DNA from: Pseudomonadota bacterium
Lineage (GTDB): Bacteria; Myxococcota_A; UBA796; SXON01
Assembly (NCBI GenBank): GCA_030684355.1
Contig: JAUXTN010000254.1
Coordinates: forward strand, 1 to 64,000
Length of the DNA stretch: 64,000 bases
Reading direction: 5' to 3'
Of this stretch, positions 56,219 through 64,000 are shown piece by piece; the first letter of the stretch is position 1; every line of letters starts with the position of its first letter. The notes below the pieces were generated by a model that was given only the letters and a program-made list of their open reading frames with translations, did no database searches and had not been told where the DNA came from. The translations under genes were made by a program, and so were the position numbers.

Positions 56219-56917
56219 TCAACCCGCGGCCGTCTCGGCGATGCGTTGCAGGAACATGCGCTCGAGCCCCTCGGCGCCGAGGTCGGCGGTCTGCTCGTCC
56301 GCCACCACGCGCCCGTGCGCCAGCATGACGACGCGGCCCGCGACCCGCTCGACGGTCTCCAGGATGTGCGTCGAGAGCAGGACGGTCGCGCCGTCGTCAC
56401 AGAGCTGGCGCAAGGCGGCCTTCACGCGCGCGGCGCTGGGCGGGTCGAGGCCGTTGAGGGCCTCGTCGAGCACGATCACCGGCGGCCGGGAGACGACGGC
56501 GGCCGCGAGGGCGGTCTTCCGGCGCATGCCCTGCGAATATTCGCGGATGAGGCGGTCGGCGTCCGCGCCGAGCCCGGTCATCTCCAGCGCCGCCTCGATG
56601 TCGCCGCCCCCGCGCACGGCGACCACGAGCTCCAGGAACTCCCGGGCGGTCAGGTAGTCATAGAGCGCGGGCTCCTCGGGCACGTACCCGAGCTTGCGCC
56701 GGGCCCCGGCGGGGTCCTCCCGCACGTCGATCCCGCCCACGCGCACGGTCCCCTCGGTCGGCAGGAGCTGCCCCGCGAGCATCTTCAGCACGGTCGACTT
56801 GCCCGCGCCGTTGTGCCCGATGAGGCCGACCATCTCGCCCGCGCCGATCGTGAGATCGATGCGGTCGACCGCGACCGAGCGCCCGTAGACTTTTCGCACA
56901 CCCTGGAGCTCGATCAC
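56219..56917 (-). CDS. ABC transporter ATP-binding protein
   Basis: 232 residues. Walker A GHNGAGKST (about 33-41), signature motif YSQGMRRK in place of LSGGQ, Walker B VIVLDEALNGLD and switch STHILET. This variant signature occurs in exporters of the ABC-2/CcmA group. GTG at 56917 overlaps the permease stop (GTGA), so the two form one transporter. Direction is probably export of a lipid, peptide or polymer, but no substrate clue is visible except the two lipoproteins after it. Confidence 0.92.
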   Translation of the reverse strand: MIELQGVRKVYGRSVAVDRIDLTIGAGEMVGLIGHNGAGKSTVLKMLAGQLLPTEGTVRVGGIDVREDPAGARRKLGYVPEEPALYDYLTAREFLELVVAVRGGGDIEAALEMTGLGADADRLIREYSQGMRRKTALAAAVVSRPPVIVLDEALNGLDPPSAARVKAALRQLCDDGATVLLSTHILETVERVAGRVVMLAHGRVVADEQTADLGAEGLERMFLQRIAETAAG

Positions 56918-58242
56918 GCCACCCCTCCGATCGCCCAAAGCAGCAGCGCCGCTGGGAGATAGACGAGGCCGCCCCGTGCACGTAGCGCGTCTCCCGCCCA
57001 CGCCGCCACCGCCGCGAGCGTGACCGCGAGGAGCTCCAGCCGCGCGAACACGCCGAAGGCCTCGCTTCCCTGGCGGACCAGCAGCGTTGCGGTGCCGACG
57101 GCGACGACCACCTGCATCGCCGAGAACACCGCGAGGGCGCGCGCCGGGATCCGGCCCCGGAGGGGGAGGAAGGTGTCGAGCCAGGGCGGATCCCCGGCGC
57201 CGAGCCGCACGCCGACGTACCCGAACGCCGCCAGCGCCGTCGCGCCGACCTGGGCGAAGCGGCCGATGCCGTCGGACGCGCTGGACCAGCCCGCGATCCC
57301 CGCGAGCAGCGCGAGCCCCCACGAGGCGGTCACCCAGCCGCGGTGGGACCGCCAGAGGTGCCTCAGCTCCTTGCGCAGCGCGAGCCGCAGCGGCGCCGGG
57401 GCGAGGCGCACGGACCATTCGAGGTAGACGGCGCGGGCGTCCTCGGGGTCCTCTGCCTGCGCCCACGCGGCCTCGATCTCGCCGAGCACGGCGCCGATGC
57501 CGGCCATGGCGGGGGCCGAGCGCACCGCCAACACGACGCCGAGCGCGCCCACGACGAAGGGGGCGGCGAGGCCGAGCGCGCCCACCGGATCGCCGAGGAG
57601 GAGGCGGCCGGCGCCCCATGCCGCGGCCACGGTCGCCGTGCCGGAGAGCGCGAGGGCGACCCCGGGGGCGTAGAGGAGGGCGGCCTGCATTCGCGGGTTC
57701 GGACCCCGGATGGCATCGAAGAGCCCCGCGAGGGCGGGCCGGGTGGCGAGGCCGGGCGCGGCGAGGTTGACGCCGAGGCCGGCCCCGAGCCCGGCGACCC
57801 ACGCCCCGAGGAGCACGATGGCGCCGAGCCCGAAGGCCTTGGTGTTCGGGAGCACGGGCACGAGGAACACCGCGGCGACGAGGAGCCAGGGGAGGCGGTC
57901 CCGCACCAGCCCCTCTACGCGCGCGGCGAGCCAGGGGCCGGGGAGCAGCGGGTGGATGTCGAGCACCCCCCGGTCCGGGCCCCGCACGAGGGCGTCATAG
58001 GTGGTCAGTGCCAGGAGCGCGCCGACGACGAGCCCGATCCGGGCGACGAGCCCGGTGAACCCGGCGGCCCAGGCCGTCGGCCCGCCGGCCAACAGCGTCG
58101 TGTAGAGCCCCCCCGACAGCCACACCGCGGCCACCGCGCCGACGAGGGGGGCGGCCCGCGCGAGGCGAGGAAGCGGGCCTTCGAGGCGCCCTCGAGCGAG
58201 GCGTTGCCGACGGTCCGCCAGCCGATAGGGGTTCGTGCCCAT
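56914..58242 (-). CDS. ABC transporter permease, multi-pass membrane protein
   Basis: 442 residues with about ten hydrophobic helices separated by charged loops, no signal peptide and no motif beyond transmembrane segments (AVWLSGGLYTTLLAGG, LVAAVFLVPVLP, ALALSGTATVAAAWG, LAALGFYVGV-like stretches). It is the first gene of a four-gene minus-strand operon with the ATPase and two lipoproteins. The fold is that of an ABC-2-like exporter subunit. ATG at 58242. It faces the divergent 58403 gene across about 160 bases with a strong plus-strand promoter. Confidence 0.83.
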   Translation of the reverse strand: MGTNPYRLADRRQRLARGRLEGPLPRLARAAPLVGAVAAVWLSGGLYTTLLAGGPTAWAAGFTGLVARIGLVVGALLALTTYDALVRGPDRGVLDIHPLLPGPWLAARVEGLVRDRLPWLLVAAVFLVPVLPNTKAFGLGAIVLLGAWVAGLGAGLGVNLAAPGLATRPALAGLFDAIRGPNPRMQAALLYAPGVALALSGTATVAAAWGAGRLLLGDPVGALGLAAPFVVGALGVVLAVRSAPAMAGIGAVLGEIEAAWAQAEDPEDARAVYLEWSVRLAPAPLRLALRKELRHLWRSHRGWVTASWGLALLAGIAGWSSASDGIGRFAQVGATALAAFGYVGVRLGAGDPPWLDTFLPLRGRIPARALAVFSAMQVVVAVGTATLLVRQGSEAFGVFARLELLAVTLAAVAAWAGDALRARGGLVYLPAALLLWAIGGVA

Positions 58243-58308
58243 GGCGGCTGGCTTTATCGCGCCGGGTGGGAGCAGGCGGTCGGGGAATGAGCAAGCGAGC
58301 GTAGCGGT

Positions 58309-58336
58309 TTGACAAACGGTTCACCTCGTCTACAGT
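58309..58336 (+). promoter_or_regulatory. Near-consensus sigma70 promoter of the exported 224-residue gene
   Basis: TTGACA (58309-58314), a 16-base spacer and TACAGT (58331-58336) match the consensus closely; the leader to the TTG start at 58403 is about 60 bases. This suggests strong constitutive expression. Confidence 0.65.
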
Positions 58337-58402
58337 AGAGGCCGCTTAGCGGCGCGTGGGGCGCGTCTCCGTCCCTGTGTCCGTCCAACCCTGGAGTCTC
58401 CC

Positions 58403-59077
58403 TTGCGCCACGCTCTCCTGATTGCCCTTGCGCTCGGTGCAGGTCCCGCCTTCGCCGAGGAGCCCACGGTTGCGGCTCCGGTCGCCCCGGTCGAGGACCT
58501 CCTCGCCGACGAGGACGACGATCTCTTCAGCGAAGAGGGCGAGAAGAAGGGAAACAACGCCGATATCCCGGATGCCGGCTCGTTCAAGGACGAGGACGAC
58601 ATGGACGACATGCCGACCTTCAGCGCCCCGGTGAAGGCCACCGCGATCGACAAGGAGAAGGACCTCTCCGCGTTCGTCGACCCCCGCTCGACCGTGGGCT
58701 CGAACACCAAGATGCCGCTCGACGTGGTCGGCAAGGACGTGCTCGGCGACAACTGGTCGCCTCAGGTGGTCGTGGCGGACAAGGATGCCGTCGTGATCGA
58801 GATGCCCGTGCTCTACGCACGCAACCGCACCGAGTTCGACGGCGTCGCCTACTGGCTCGTCGCCGAGGCCTTCGCGGACGGCAAGAAGGTCGCCGAGTCG
58901 CGCATCCAGGTCACGCGGGACGCCATCGCGGACAAGGGCCCCTCCGTGCAGTTCTTCCGCATGTTCACGCCGGTCCCGTCAGCCTCCGGCGTCATCGTGG
59001 TGAACATCAGCAAGGCGGCCTCCATCGCGGCGAAGCCGACCCTGCTGTTCACGCGGTCCGTCAACTACAAGCTGTAG
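58403..59077 (+). CDS. Exported acidic protein of unknown function, 224 aa
   Basis: Signal peptide MRHALLIALALGAGPAFA, cut before EE. The mature N-terminal third is highly acidic with Asp/Glu runs (DEDDDLFSEEG, DEDDMDD), likely disordered or cation-binding. The C-terminal two thirds (about 100-224) look folded, with beta strands (VVVADKDAVVIEMPVL, VQFFRMFTPV). No family is recognised. TTG at 58403 with GGAG six bases upstream. It has the strongest promoter seen here, so the product may be abundant. Confidence 0.8.
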   Translation: MRHALLIALALGAGPAFAEEPTVAAPVAPVEDLLADEDDDLFSEEGEKKGNNADIPDAGSFKDEDDMDDMPTFSAPVKATAIDKEKDLSAFVDPRSTVGSNTKMPLDVVGKDVLGDNWSPQVVVADKDAVVIEMPVLYARNRTEFDGVAYWLVAEAFADGKKVAESRIQVTRDAIADKGPSVQFFRMFTPVPSASGVIVVNISKAASIAAKPTLLFTRSVNYKL

Positions 59078-59081
59078 CTCG

Positions 59082-59423
59082 ATGGCCTCCGACCCCTACG
59101 GATTTCCGGACACCGCCGCCGGGGGCGCGAGCTCCGGCGCGGCGATCGTCTCGCTGTGGACCGGCATCGCCGCCCTCGTCTGCGGCGTCGTCGGGCCGTG
59201 CCTGTGCTACCTGCCCTGGTTCGCGGCGCTGCCGCTCTCCGTGGTCGCGCTCTGGTACGGCACCCAGGCGAAGCAGGCGCCGGCGAGTGGGGAGGGGCTC
59301 GACGCCGCGGCCACCGCCGGCCTCGTGTCCGGCGCCGTGGCGCTGCTGTTCTCCCTGCTGTACCTGGGCTTGATCCTGTTCTACGTCGGGCTCGTCGTCG
59401 TGATGGCGGCCTCGGACATGTGA
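59082..59423 (+). CDS. Small membrane protein (DUF4190-like)
   Basis: 113 residues with two to three transmembrane helices (SLWTGIAALVCGVVGP, LPWFAALPLSVVALWYG, VSGAVALLFSLLYLGLILFYVGL). The ALVCGxxG/SVVALWxG pattern matches small DUF4190-type bacterial membrane proteins. It starts four bases after the preceding stop and may be cotranscribed. Its last 43 bases overlap the 3' end of miaB on the opposite strand. No function can be stated. Confidence 0.72.
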   Translation: MASDPYGFPDTAAGGASSGAAIVSLWTGIAALVCGVVGPCLCYLPWFAALPLSVVALWYGTQAKQAPASGEGLDAAATAGLVSGAVALLFSLLYLGLILFYVGLVVVMAASDM

Positions 59424-60736
59424 TCGACGCGCTCCCCGCGGAGCGTGTTCGCGAAGGCCCGGGTGACCCGAACGTCGACCCACTGCCCGGTGAGGGCGGC
59501 GTCGCCGGGGAAGTTCACCATCTTGAAGGTGCTCGTGCGCCCGCAGACGACGCCCTCGTCGTGGGCGGACGGCCCCTCCACCAGCACGCGCAGGGTCACC
59601 CCGACGAGCGCCGCGTGGGCCTCGAGCTGGAGGTCCCGCTGGCGGTCCTGGAGCCGCTCCAGGCGCTCCTGGGCCACGCCGTCCGGCACGGCGTCGTCCA
59701 TCAGGCGGAGCGCCGGGGTGCCCGGTCGCGGGGAGAACTTGAAGCTGAACGAGCCCTCGAAGCGCACGGCGTCGATGAGGGTCATCGTCTCCGCGAAGTC
59801 CGTGTCCTGCTCGCCCGGGAAGCCCACGATGACGTCGGTGGTGAACACGATGTCGGGCCGCGCCGCGCGTAGCTTGGCGACCACCTCGAGGTAGCGGGCG
59901 CGCGTGTAGAAGCGCTTCATGCGCCGGAGCACCCGGTCGGAGCCGCTCTGCACGGGGAGGTGCAGGTGGGAGGCGAGCTTCGGGAGGTCGGCGTAGCAGG
60001 CGACGACGTCGTCCCCCATGTCGCGCGGGTGGGACGTGGTGTAGCGGATGACCTCCACGCCCTCGATGGCGTGGACCAGGCGCAGGAGCTCCGCGAACGT
60101 GGGGCTGCCGGGCACCTTCAAGCCGTAGGAGTTCACGTTCTGGCCGATGAGCGTGATCTCGCGGACGCCCTTGGCCACGAGCCCCTCGACCTCCGCCAGG
60201 ATCTGGTCGGCCGGGCGGCTCACCTCGTCGCCGCGGGTCGTCGGGACGATGCAGAACGTGCAGCGGTTGTCGCAGCCCTTCTGGATGGTGACGAACGCGC
60301 CCACGCGGCCGAACGCGTCGGGGTCGAGGTCGGAGGAGAACGGGTAGCCGTCGGAGCCGAAGAACTCGGTGTCGAGCACGCGGCGCGTGCGCGCGGTGTC
60401 GACCATCTCGCGCACGCGGCTCACGGCGTCGGGGCCGAAGACGAGGTCGACCGTCGGGTACTTCTTGAAGAGGCGGCCCCCGTCCATCTGCGCCACGCAG
60501 CCGGCGACCGCCACGGTGACGGGGCGGACCTTCTTCTGGGGGAGGATGCGGCCGAGGAACGAGTGAAGCTTCTGCTCGGGCTTCTCGCGGATCGAGCAGG
60601 TGTTCACGATGACGAGGTCGGCGTCGTCGATGTCATCGGTGGGGACGAAGCCGGCCGGCGCGAGCTGGGCGCGCATCTTGCCGCTGTCGTACTCGTTCAT
60701 CTGGCAGCCGAAGGTCTTGATGTACACACGAGGCAT
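59381..60736 (-). CDS. miaB: tRNA-2-methylthio-N6-isopentenyladenosine synthase MiaB
   Basis: Radical SAM methylthiotransferase that adds a methylthio group to N6-isopentenyl-A37 of tRNAs reading UNN codons. 451 residues. N-terminal auxiliary cluster ligands Cys11, Cys47 and Cys80, radical-SAM CxxxCxxC at 155-162 (GCDNRCTFC), and a C-terminal TRAM domain. The combination distinguishes MiaB from RimO-like relatives, though MtaB cannot be fully excluded. ATG at 60736. It converges on the small membrane protein gene with a 43-base overlap. Confidence 0.94.
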   Translation of the reverse strand: MPRVYIKTFGCQMNEYDSGKMRAQLAPAGFVPTDDIDDADLVIVNTCSIREKPEQKLHSFLGRILPQKKVRPVTVAVAGCVAQMDGGRLFKKYPTVDLVFGPDAVSRVREMVDTARTRRVLDTEFFGSDGYPFSSDLDPDAFGRVGAFVTIQKGCDNRCTFCIVPTTRGDEVSRPADQILAEVEGLVAKGVREITLIGQNVNSYGLKVPGSPTFAELLRLVHAIEGVEVIRYTTSHPRDMGDDVVACYADLPKLASHLHLPVQSGSDRVLRRMKRFYTRARYLEVVAKLRAARPDIVFTTDVIVGFPGEQDTDFAETMTLIDAVRFEGSFSFKFSPRPGTPALRLMDDAVPDGVAQERLERLQDRQRDLQLEAHAALVGVTLRVLVEGPSAHDEGVVCGRTSTFKMVNFPGDAALTGQWVDVRVTRAFANTLRGERVDHMSEAAITTTSPT

Positions 60737-60801
60737 GCGGCGCGCCTATCACGCGGCGCCCTCCGAACGGCCCCGGCGGCGCGGGCCGATCGAACGAGGG
60801 G

Positions 60802-62577
60802 TCACCCCGCGGCGCAGAATGCCGCGTTGCCCGACGCGCTCTCGCAGAGGGCCACGGCGCGATCTTCCGGCTGCGCGCTCGTGCGGGCGTAGTCGAGCCA
60901 CTCGCGCGAGTAGTCCTTCGCGATGCCCCGGTAGCGCTCGGCGCCCTCCCGGTTCTCGTCGCTGCGCTCCTCGATGAAGTCGTCCTCGGCGTCGTGCCAC
61001 ATGCGGACGGCCGTCTCGGCGCGGAGGCGGAGGAGGTTGTAGACGCGCGACATGTAGGTCGGGCCGTCCCAGATGTGCTTGTTCTCCAGCGCGTAGTCGG
61101 CCCAGCGCAGGACCAGCTCGGCGTCCTCGATGCCGCCGCGCGAGAGCACGAGCGCGAACTTGAAGCAGAGGTCGGGATCCGAGCGGTCGAAGTCCTCGAG
61201 GTGGCGGGCCGCGAGGCGCGTCCATTCGGGCATGTCGCCCTTGGCGTCCGCGTTGATCATCAGCATGCGGGAGAGCTTGTCCTTGGTCGTGAGGAGCTTC
61301 TCCTCCGCGATCCGGGTCTCCAGGCAGGCGCCGAGCTCGGGGGTCAGCTCGCCGAGGATCGCCTTCGGCTCCAGCGCGAGGAGATCCGCGCAGGGACCCG
61401 TCGGAACGGCCACCGCCGTCGGGGCGACCTTCGCGCTCGTCCGCTTCGCCTTCTTCTTCTTCTTCTGCTTCTTCGCGGCGTCGCGCGCGAAGGTGTCGAG
61501 CCGGGCGCGGGCGTCGGCCACCTGGGGCACGGCCACCGCGACCTGCGCGCCGTCCACCGTGACGGTGGCGGCGTCGTACTTCACGAGGAAGGCCTTCAGC
61601 GCCGCCTCGGTCTCCGCCGAGGCGATCGCGGTGGCGGCGGCGACGGTCTCCCATTCGCGCGCGGCGACGGCGAGGAGCGCGGCCTCTGCCTTGCGGACGC
61701 GGCGGCCCTTCTCGGTGAGCGCGAGCGCCGCGAGGTCCTCCTTGCTGGGACCGGCCTCGAGGGTGCCGCCGGCGAGCCCCCACGCGGTCACGTCCGCGCG
61801 GGTCTCCTTGCCGGGCTTCTGCTCGCCGCCTCCAACCTGCCGGATCACGCGCGCGACGTAGCCCTGGGCCTCCTGCAGGCTCACCGTGCCGTCCGCCGGG
61901 GCGCCGATCTGCCCGTCCGCCCAGCCGCGGAGCGCGCCGACGACGAAGTAGCTGAACATCGAGCGCTCGGCTGCCGGGTACCGGTACGCGGGCTCGGAGG
62001 TCGTCGTGCCGCTCCAGATGCTGACCTTGCTCTGGCCGTTGACGGGGATCGGCCCGAACTCTTCCGGCGGGGGGAAGAGGGCCTCGCCCTCCCGTCCGAT
62101 GCCGCCGAAGCCCACGTCCAACACGATGAGGACCTGCTTCGCCTTCGACTTCTCCGCGATCTCCACGAGCTCGTCGAGCCCGATGGCGTTGGCCCCGGGC
62201 GCCGCCGTGGGGTCGGCATCGGCGCCCAGCAGCATCCGCTTGCCCTCCACGACGTCCCCGTGGCCGGACCAGTAGATCCACAACGTCGCGCCGCGCTTCA
62301 CGTCCTTGGCCGCCTTCTCGACGGCGGTGCGGGCCGTGGCGGCCGTGGCGTTGTCGACCGCCTGGATCCGGGACGCGTCGAGCCCGCGCGTCGACTGGAG
62401 CCAGGCGCGCATCGCCGCGGCGTCGGCCAGCGTGCCCGGGGCGTCGATGAGGGCGGTGAAGTCCTCGACGCCGATGACGACGCCCGCGTCCTTCTTGTTG
62501 CGGATACCCGAGACCACGGGGGCCTCGAGAGACGGCGGGGACCCGGCCATTGCGGCCGTAACAAGGGCGAAGATCAT
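60802..62577 (-). CDS. Exported caspase-like (C14) protein lacking the catalytic Cys
   Basis: 591 residues. A short signal peptide (MIFALVTAAMA) precedes a caspase/metacaspase-like domain: the His dyad member is in YWSGHGD (His106), and the Cys motif that should read DACFSG is DVGFGG (154-159), so the nucleophile is Gly. A pseudo-caspase, probably a scaffold or receptor in the periplasm. A Lys-rich KKQKKKKKAKR linker (about 370) leads to a helical C-terminal half of TPR-like character with late Cys residues. The gene is alone, with a divergent prolyl oligopeptidase gene. Confidence 0.8.
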   Translation of the reverse strand: MIFALVTAAMAGSPPSLEAPVVSGIRNKKDAGVVIGVEDFTALIDAPGTLADAAAMRAWLQSTRGLDASRIQAVDNATAATARTAVEKAAKDVKRGATLWIYWSGHGDVVEGKRMLLGADADPTAAPGANAIGLDELVEIAEKSKAKQVLIVLDVGFGGIGREGEALFPPPEEFGPIPVNGQSKVSIWSGTTTSEPAYRYPAAERSMFSYFVVGALRGWADGQIGAPADGTVSLQEAQGYVARVIRQVGGGEQKPGKETRADVTAWGLAGGTLEAGPSKEDLAALALTEKGRRVRKAEAALLAVAAREWETVAAATAIASAETEAALKAFLVKYDAATVTVDGAQVAVAVPQVADARARLDTFARDAAKKQKKKKKAKRTSAKVAPTAVAVPTGPCADLLALEPKAILGELTPELGACLETRIAEEKLLTTKDKLSRMLMINADAKGDMPEWTRLAARHLEDFDRSDPDLCFKFALVLSRGGIEDAELVLRWADYALENKHIWDGPTYMSRVYNLLRLRAETAVRMWHDAEDDFIEERSDENREGAERYRGIAKDYSREWLDYARTSAQPEDRAVALCESASGNAAFCAAG

Positions 62578-62667
62578 CCGGAGCTGCGGCGCCGAGCGTA
62601 CATGGCGGGCAGCCTATCAGAAAATCCGGGGTCCATGTTATGGCGGCCGGCTTGCCCTGAGGCGCTC

Positions 62668-64000
62668 GTGCGCTGGTTCCTGGCCCCCGTCGCCGCCGTG
62701 GCGCTCGCCATTGCGTGCGTTCGCCCGGCGGTCGGACCGGGCGGCGCGGCGCCGATGCCGGTCGTCGGTGTCGCCCCCGCGAAGCCCGCACCGGACACCT
62801 GGCCCGCCACGCGGCGCACCGACGTGGTGGAGGACCTCGGCGGCACCCTCGTCGCCGACCCCTACCGATGGCTGGAGGACGAGACGAGCCCGGAGGTCCA
62901 GGCCTGGATGAAGGCCCAGGACGACTACGCGCGCGACGCCCTCCGTGGCCTCCCCGGGCGGGACGCCCTCGCCGCCCGCTTCCGCGAGCTCTACTACGTC
63001 GACGCCATGTCCGCCCCGATGCTCCGGGGCGACCGCCTCTTCTACCTGCGGACTCGCGCGGGGTCGGAGAAGGCCGTCCTCTATTGGCGGACCGGCGCAG
63101 AGGGCGCGGAGCGCGTGCTGCTCGACCCGAACCGGTGGGACGCCGGCGGGTCGGTGTCGCTCGGAGACTGGTCGCCGTCGTGGGATGGGCGCAAGGTCGC
63201 CTTCATGCAGCGGCCGAACGCCGCCGACGAGGCGACGCTTCACGTCGCCGACGTCGACACGGGCGCGGTCTCGGCGGTCGACGCGATCCCGGGCGCCAAG
63301 TACGCCAGCCCCGACTGGACGCCCGACGGCGCCGGCTTCTACTACGAGTGGCTCCCGACGGATTCTACGATCCCCGCGGACGAGCGGCCCGGCTACACCG
63401 AGATCCGCTACCACGCGCTCGGCACGGACCCCGCGGGGGACCCCCTCGTCCACCCGCGCACCGGAGACCCCTCCGCCTTCCTCGGCGCCTGGATGGGCCC
63501 CGACGGTCGCTACCTGTTCGTGGAGGTGGCGCGCGGCTGGACCGCGAACGCCGTCTACATGCGGGACCTGGCGGCGGGCGGCGACTTCCACCTCGTGGCG
63601 GATTCGCCCCGGGCGCGCTTCTCCGTCACCGCGTGGAAGGACCAGCTCTACATCTGGACGAACGAGGGCGCGCCGCTCGGCCGCGTCTTCCGCACCGCCG
63701 CGGACAAGCTCGACCGGAAGCACTGGGTGGAGATCGTCGGCGAGGACCCCGACCACATCCTCGAGGAGATGAACGTCGTGGGCGGCCGGCTCGCGCTGAC
63801 CTACCTCGTGGACGCCACCTCGGAGCTCCGCATCGCGACGCTCGACGGCAAGCCGGTCCGGACGGTGCCGCTCGCCGCCGTCGGCACGGTGTCCGCGCTC
63901 TCGGGCCTCGCGGACCGGGACGACGCGTACTTCCAGTTGAGCTCGTTCACGCTGCCACGGCAGGTCTACCGGATGGAGGTCGCGTCCGGCCGGGCCTCGC
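62668..64000 (+). CDS. Prolyl oligopeptidase (S9A), lipoprotein, N-terminal part only
   Basis: The coding frame runs off the right edge. The N-terminus is a lipoprotein signal (LAPVAAVALAIAC). The start is GTG at 62668, with GAGG just before it; an in-frame ATG at 62635 would add 11 residues. The visible 444 residues hold the S9A beta-propeller with the family entry RRTDVVEDLGG ... DPYRWLEDETS, then blades such as WSPSWDGRKVAF, WTPDGAGFYYEW and MGPDGRYLFVEV. The catalytic domain with Ser, Asp and His is beyond the window. It would cut proline-containing peptides outside the cell. Confidence 0.9.
   Translation, partial: MRWFLAPVAAVALAIACVRPAVGPGGAAPMPVVGVAPAKPAPDTWPATRRTDVVEDLGGTLVADPYRWLEDETSPEVQAWMKAQDDYARDALRGLPGRDALAARFRELYYVDAMSAPMLRGDRLFYLRTRAGSEKAVLYWRTGAEGAERVLLDPNRWDAGGSVSLGDWSPSWDGRKVAFMQRPNAADEATLHVADVDTGAVSAVDAIPGAKYASPDWTPDGAGFYYEWLPTDSTIPADERPGYTEIRYHALGTDPAGDPLVHPRTGDPSAFLGAWMGPDGRYLFVEVARGWTANAVYMRDLAAGGDFHLVADSPRARFSVTAWKDQLYIWTNEGAPLGRVFRTAADKLDRKHWVEIVGEDPDHILEEMNVVGGRLALTYLVDATSELRIATLDGKPVRTVPLAAVGTVSALSGLADRDDAYFQLSSFTLPRQVYRMEVASGRAS

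Overview
The window is very GC-rich, uses many GTG and TTG starts, and carries several Hanks-type Ser/Thr kinases, many lipoproteins, a thrombospondin-3/VWA surface protein and a type-II fatty-acid/polyketide-like gene set. This combination suggests a myxobacterium-like (Myxococcota or related deltaproteobacterial) chromosome. That placement is inference; there is no rRNA or other taxonomic marker, and I saw no tRNA, CRISPR array, transposase or phage structural gene.

Left part (1-9779): a plus-strand operon starts with the truncated end of a giant protein that finishes in a calpain-type cysteine protease domain and looks like a toxin or injection-system cargo. Four small genes of unknown function follow. 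A compositionally odd segment inside the giant ORF (about 4195-4555) also encodes a plausible 95-residue protein on the minus strand. Next come glucokinase (minus) and an M16 peptidase pair, one active and one degenerate (10.9-13.7 kb). Then a kinase-ATPase fusion, a Lys/Ala-rich protein carrying a cargo-like LQxxxGNxxV motif, a lipoprotein and mtnA, all on the minus strand (13.7-21.8 kb).

Middle (21.9-38.4 kb): housekeeping and envelope genes. These include a CPBP protease, an LpxH-like phosphoesterase, engB, a TSP3-VWA lipoprotein, rlmE, a leucyl aminopeptidase coupled to a tail-anchored pseudokinase, and an operon of a GH3-type adenylating enzyme, a family-2 glycosyltransferase and a DUF2079 membrane protein.

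The most distinctive block is 39.2-48.4 kb: a FabZ-like dehydratase, two complete ketosynthases, two half-length ketosynthase-like (chain-length-factor-like) proteins without the catalytic Cys, fabD, an acyl carrier protein, a cyanobacterial-AAR-like acyl-ACP reductase, and a membrane Ser/Thr kinase in the middle. Together they could build an unusual polyene or fatty acyl chain on a dedicated carrier protein and release it reductively as an aldehyde. No ketoreductase, enoyl reductase or carrier-protein activating enzyme is visible, so those would come from elsewhere.

Right part (48.4-64 kb): a HerA-like ATPase, a possibly structured leader before a methyltransferase coupled to a degenerate HAD protein, a penicillin-acylase-type lipoprotein, an ABC transporter operon with two lipoproteins, a secreted protein with a near-consensus promoter, miaB, a pseudo-caspase and the start of a prolyl oligopeptidase running off the edge. 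Genes are tightly packed with many 4-base start/stop overlaps; no gene-free stretch exceeds 300 bases.
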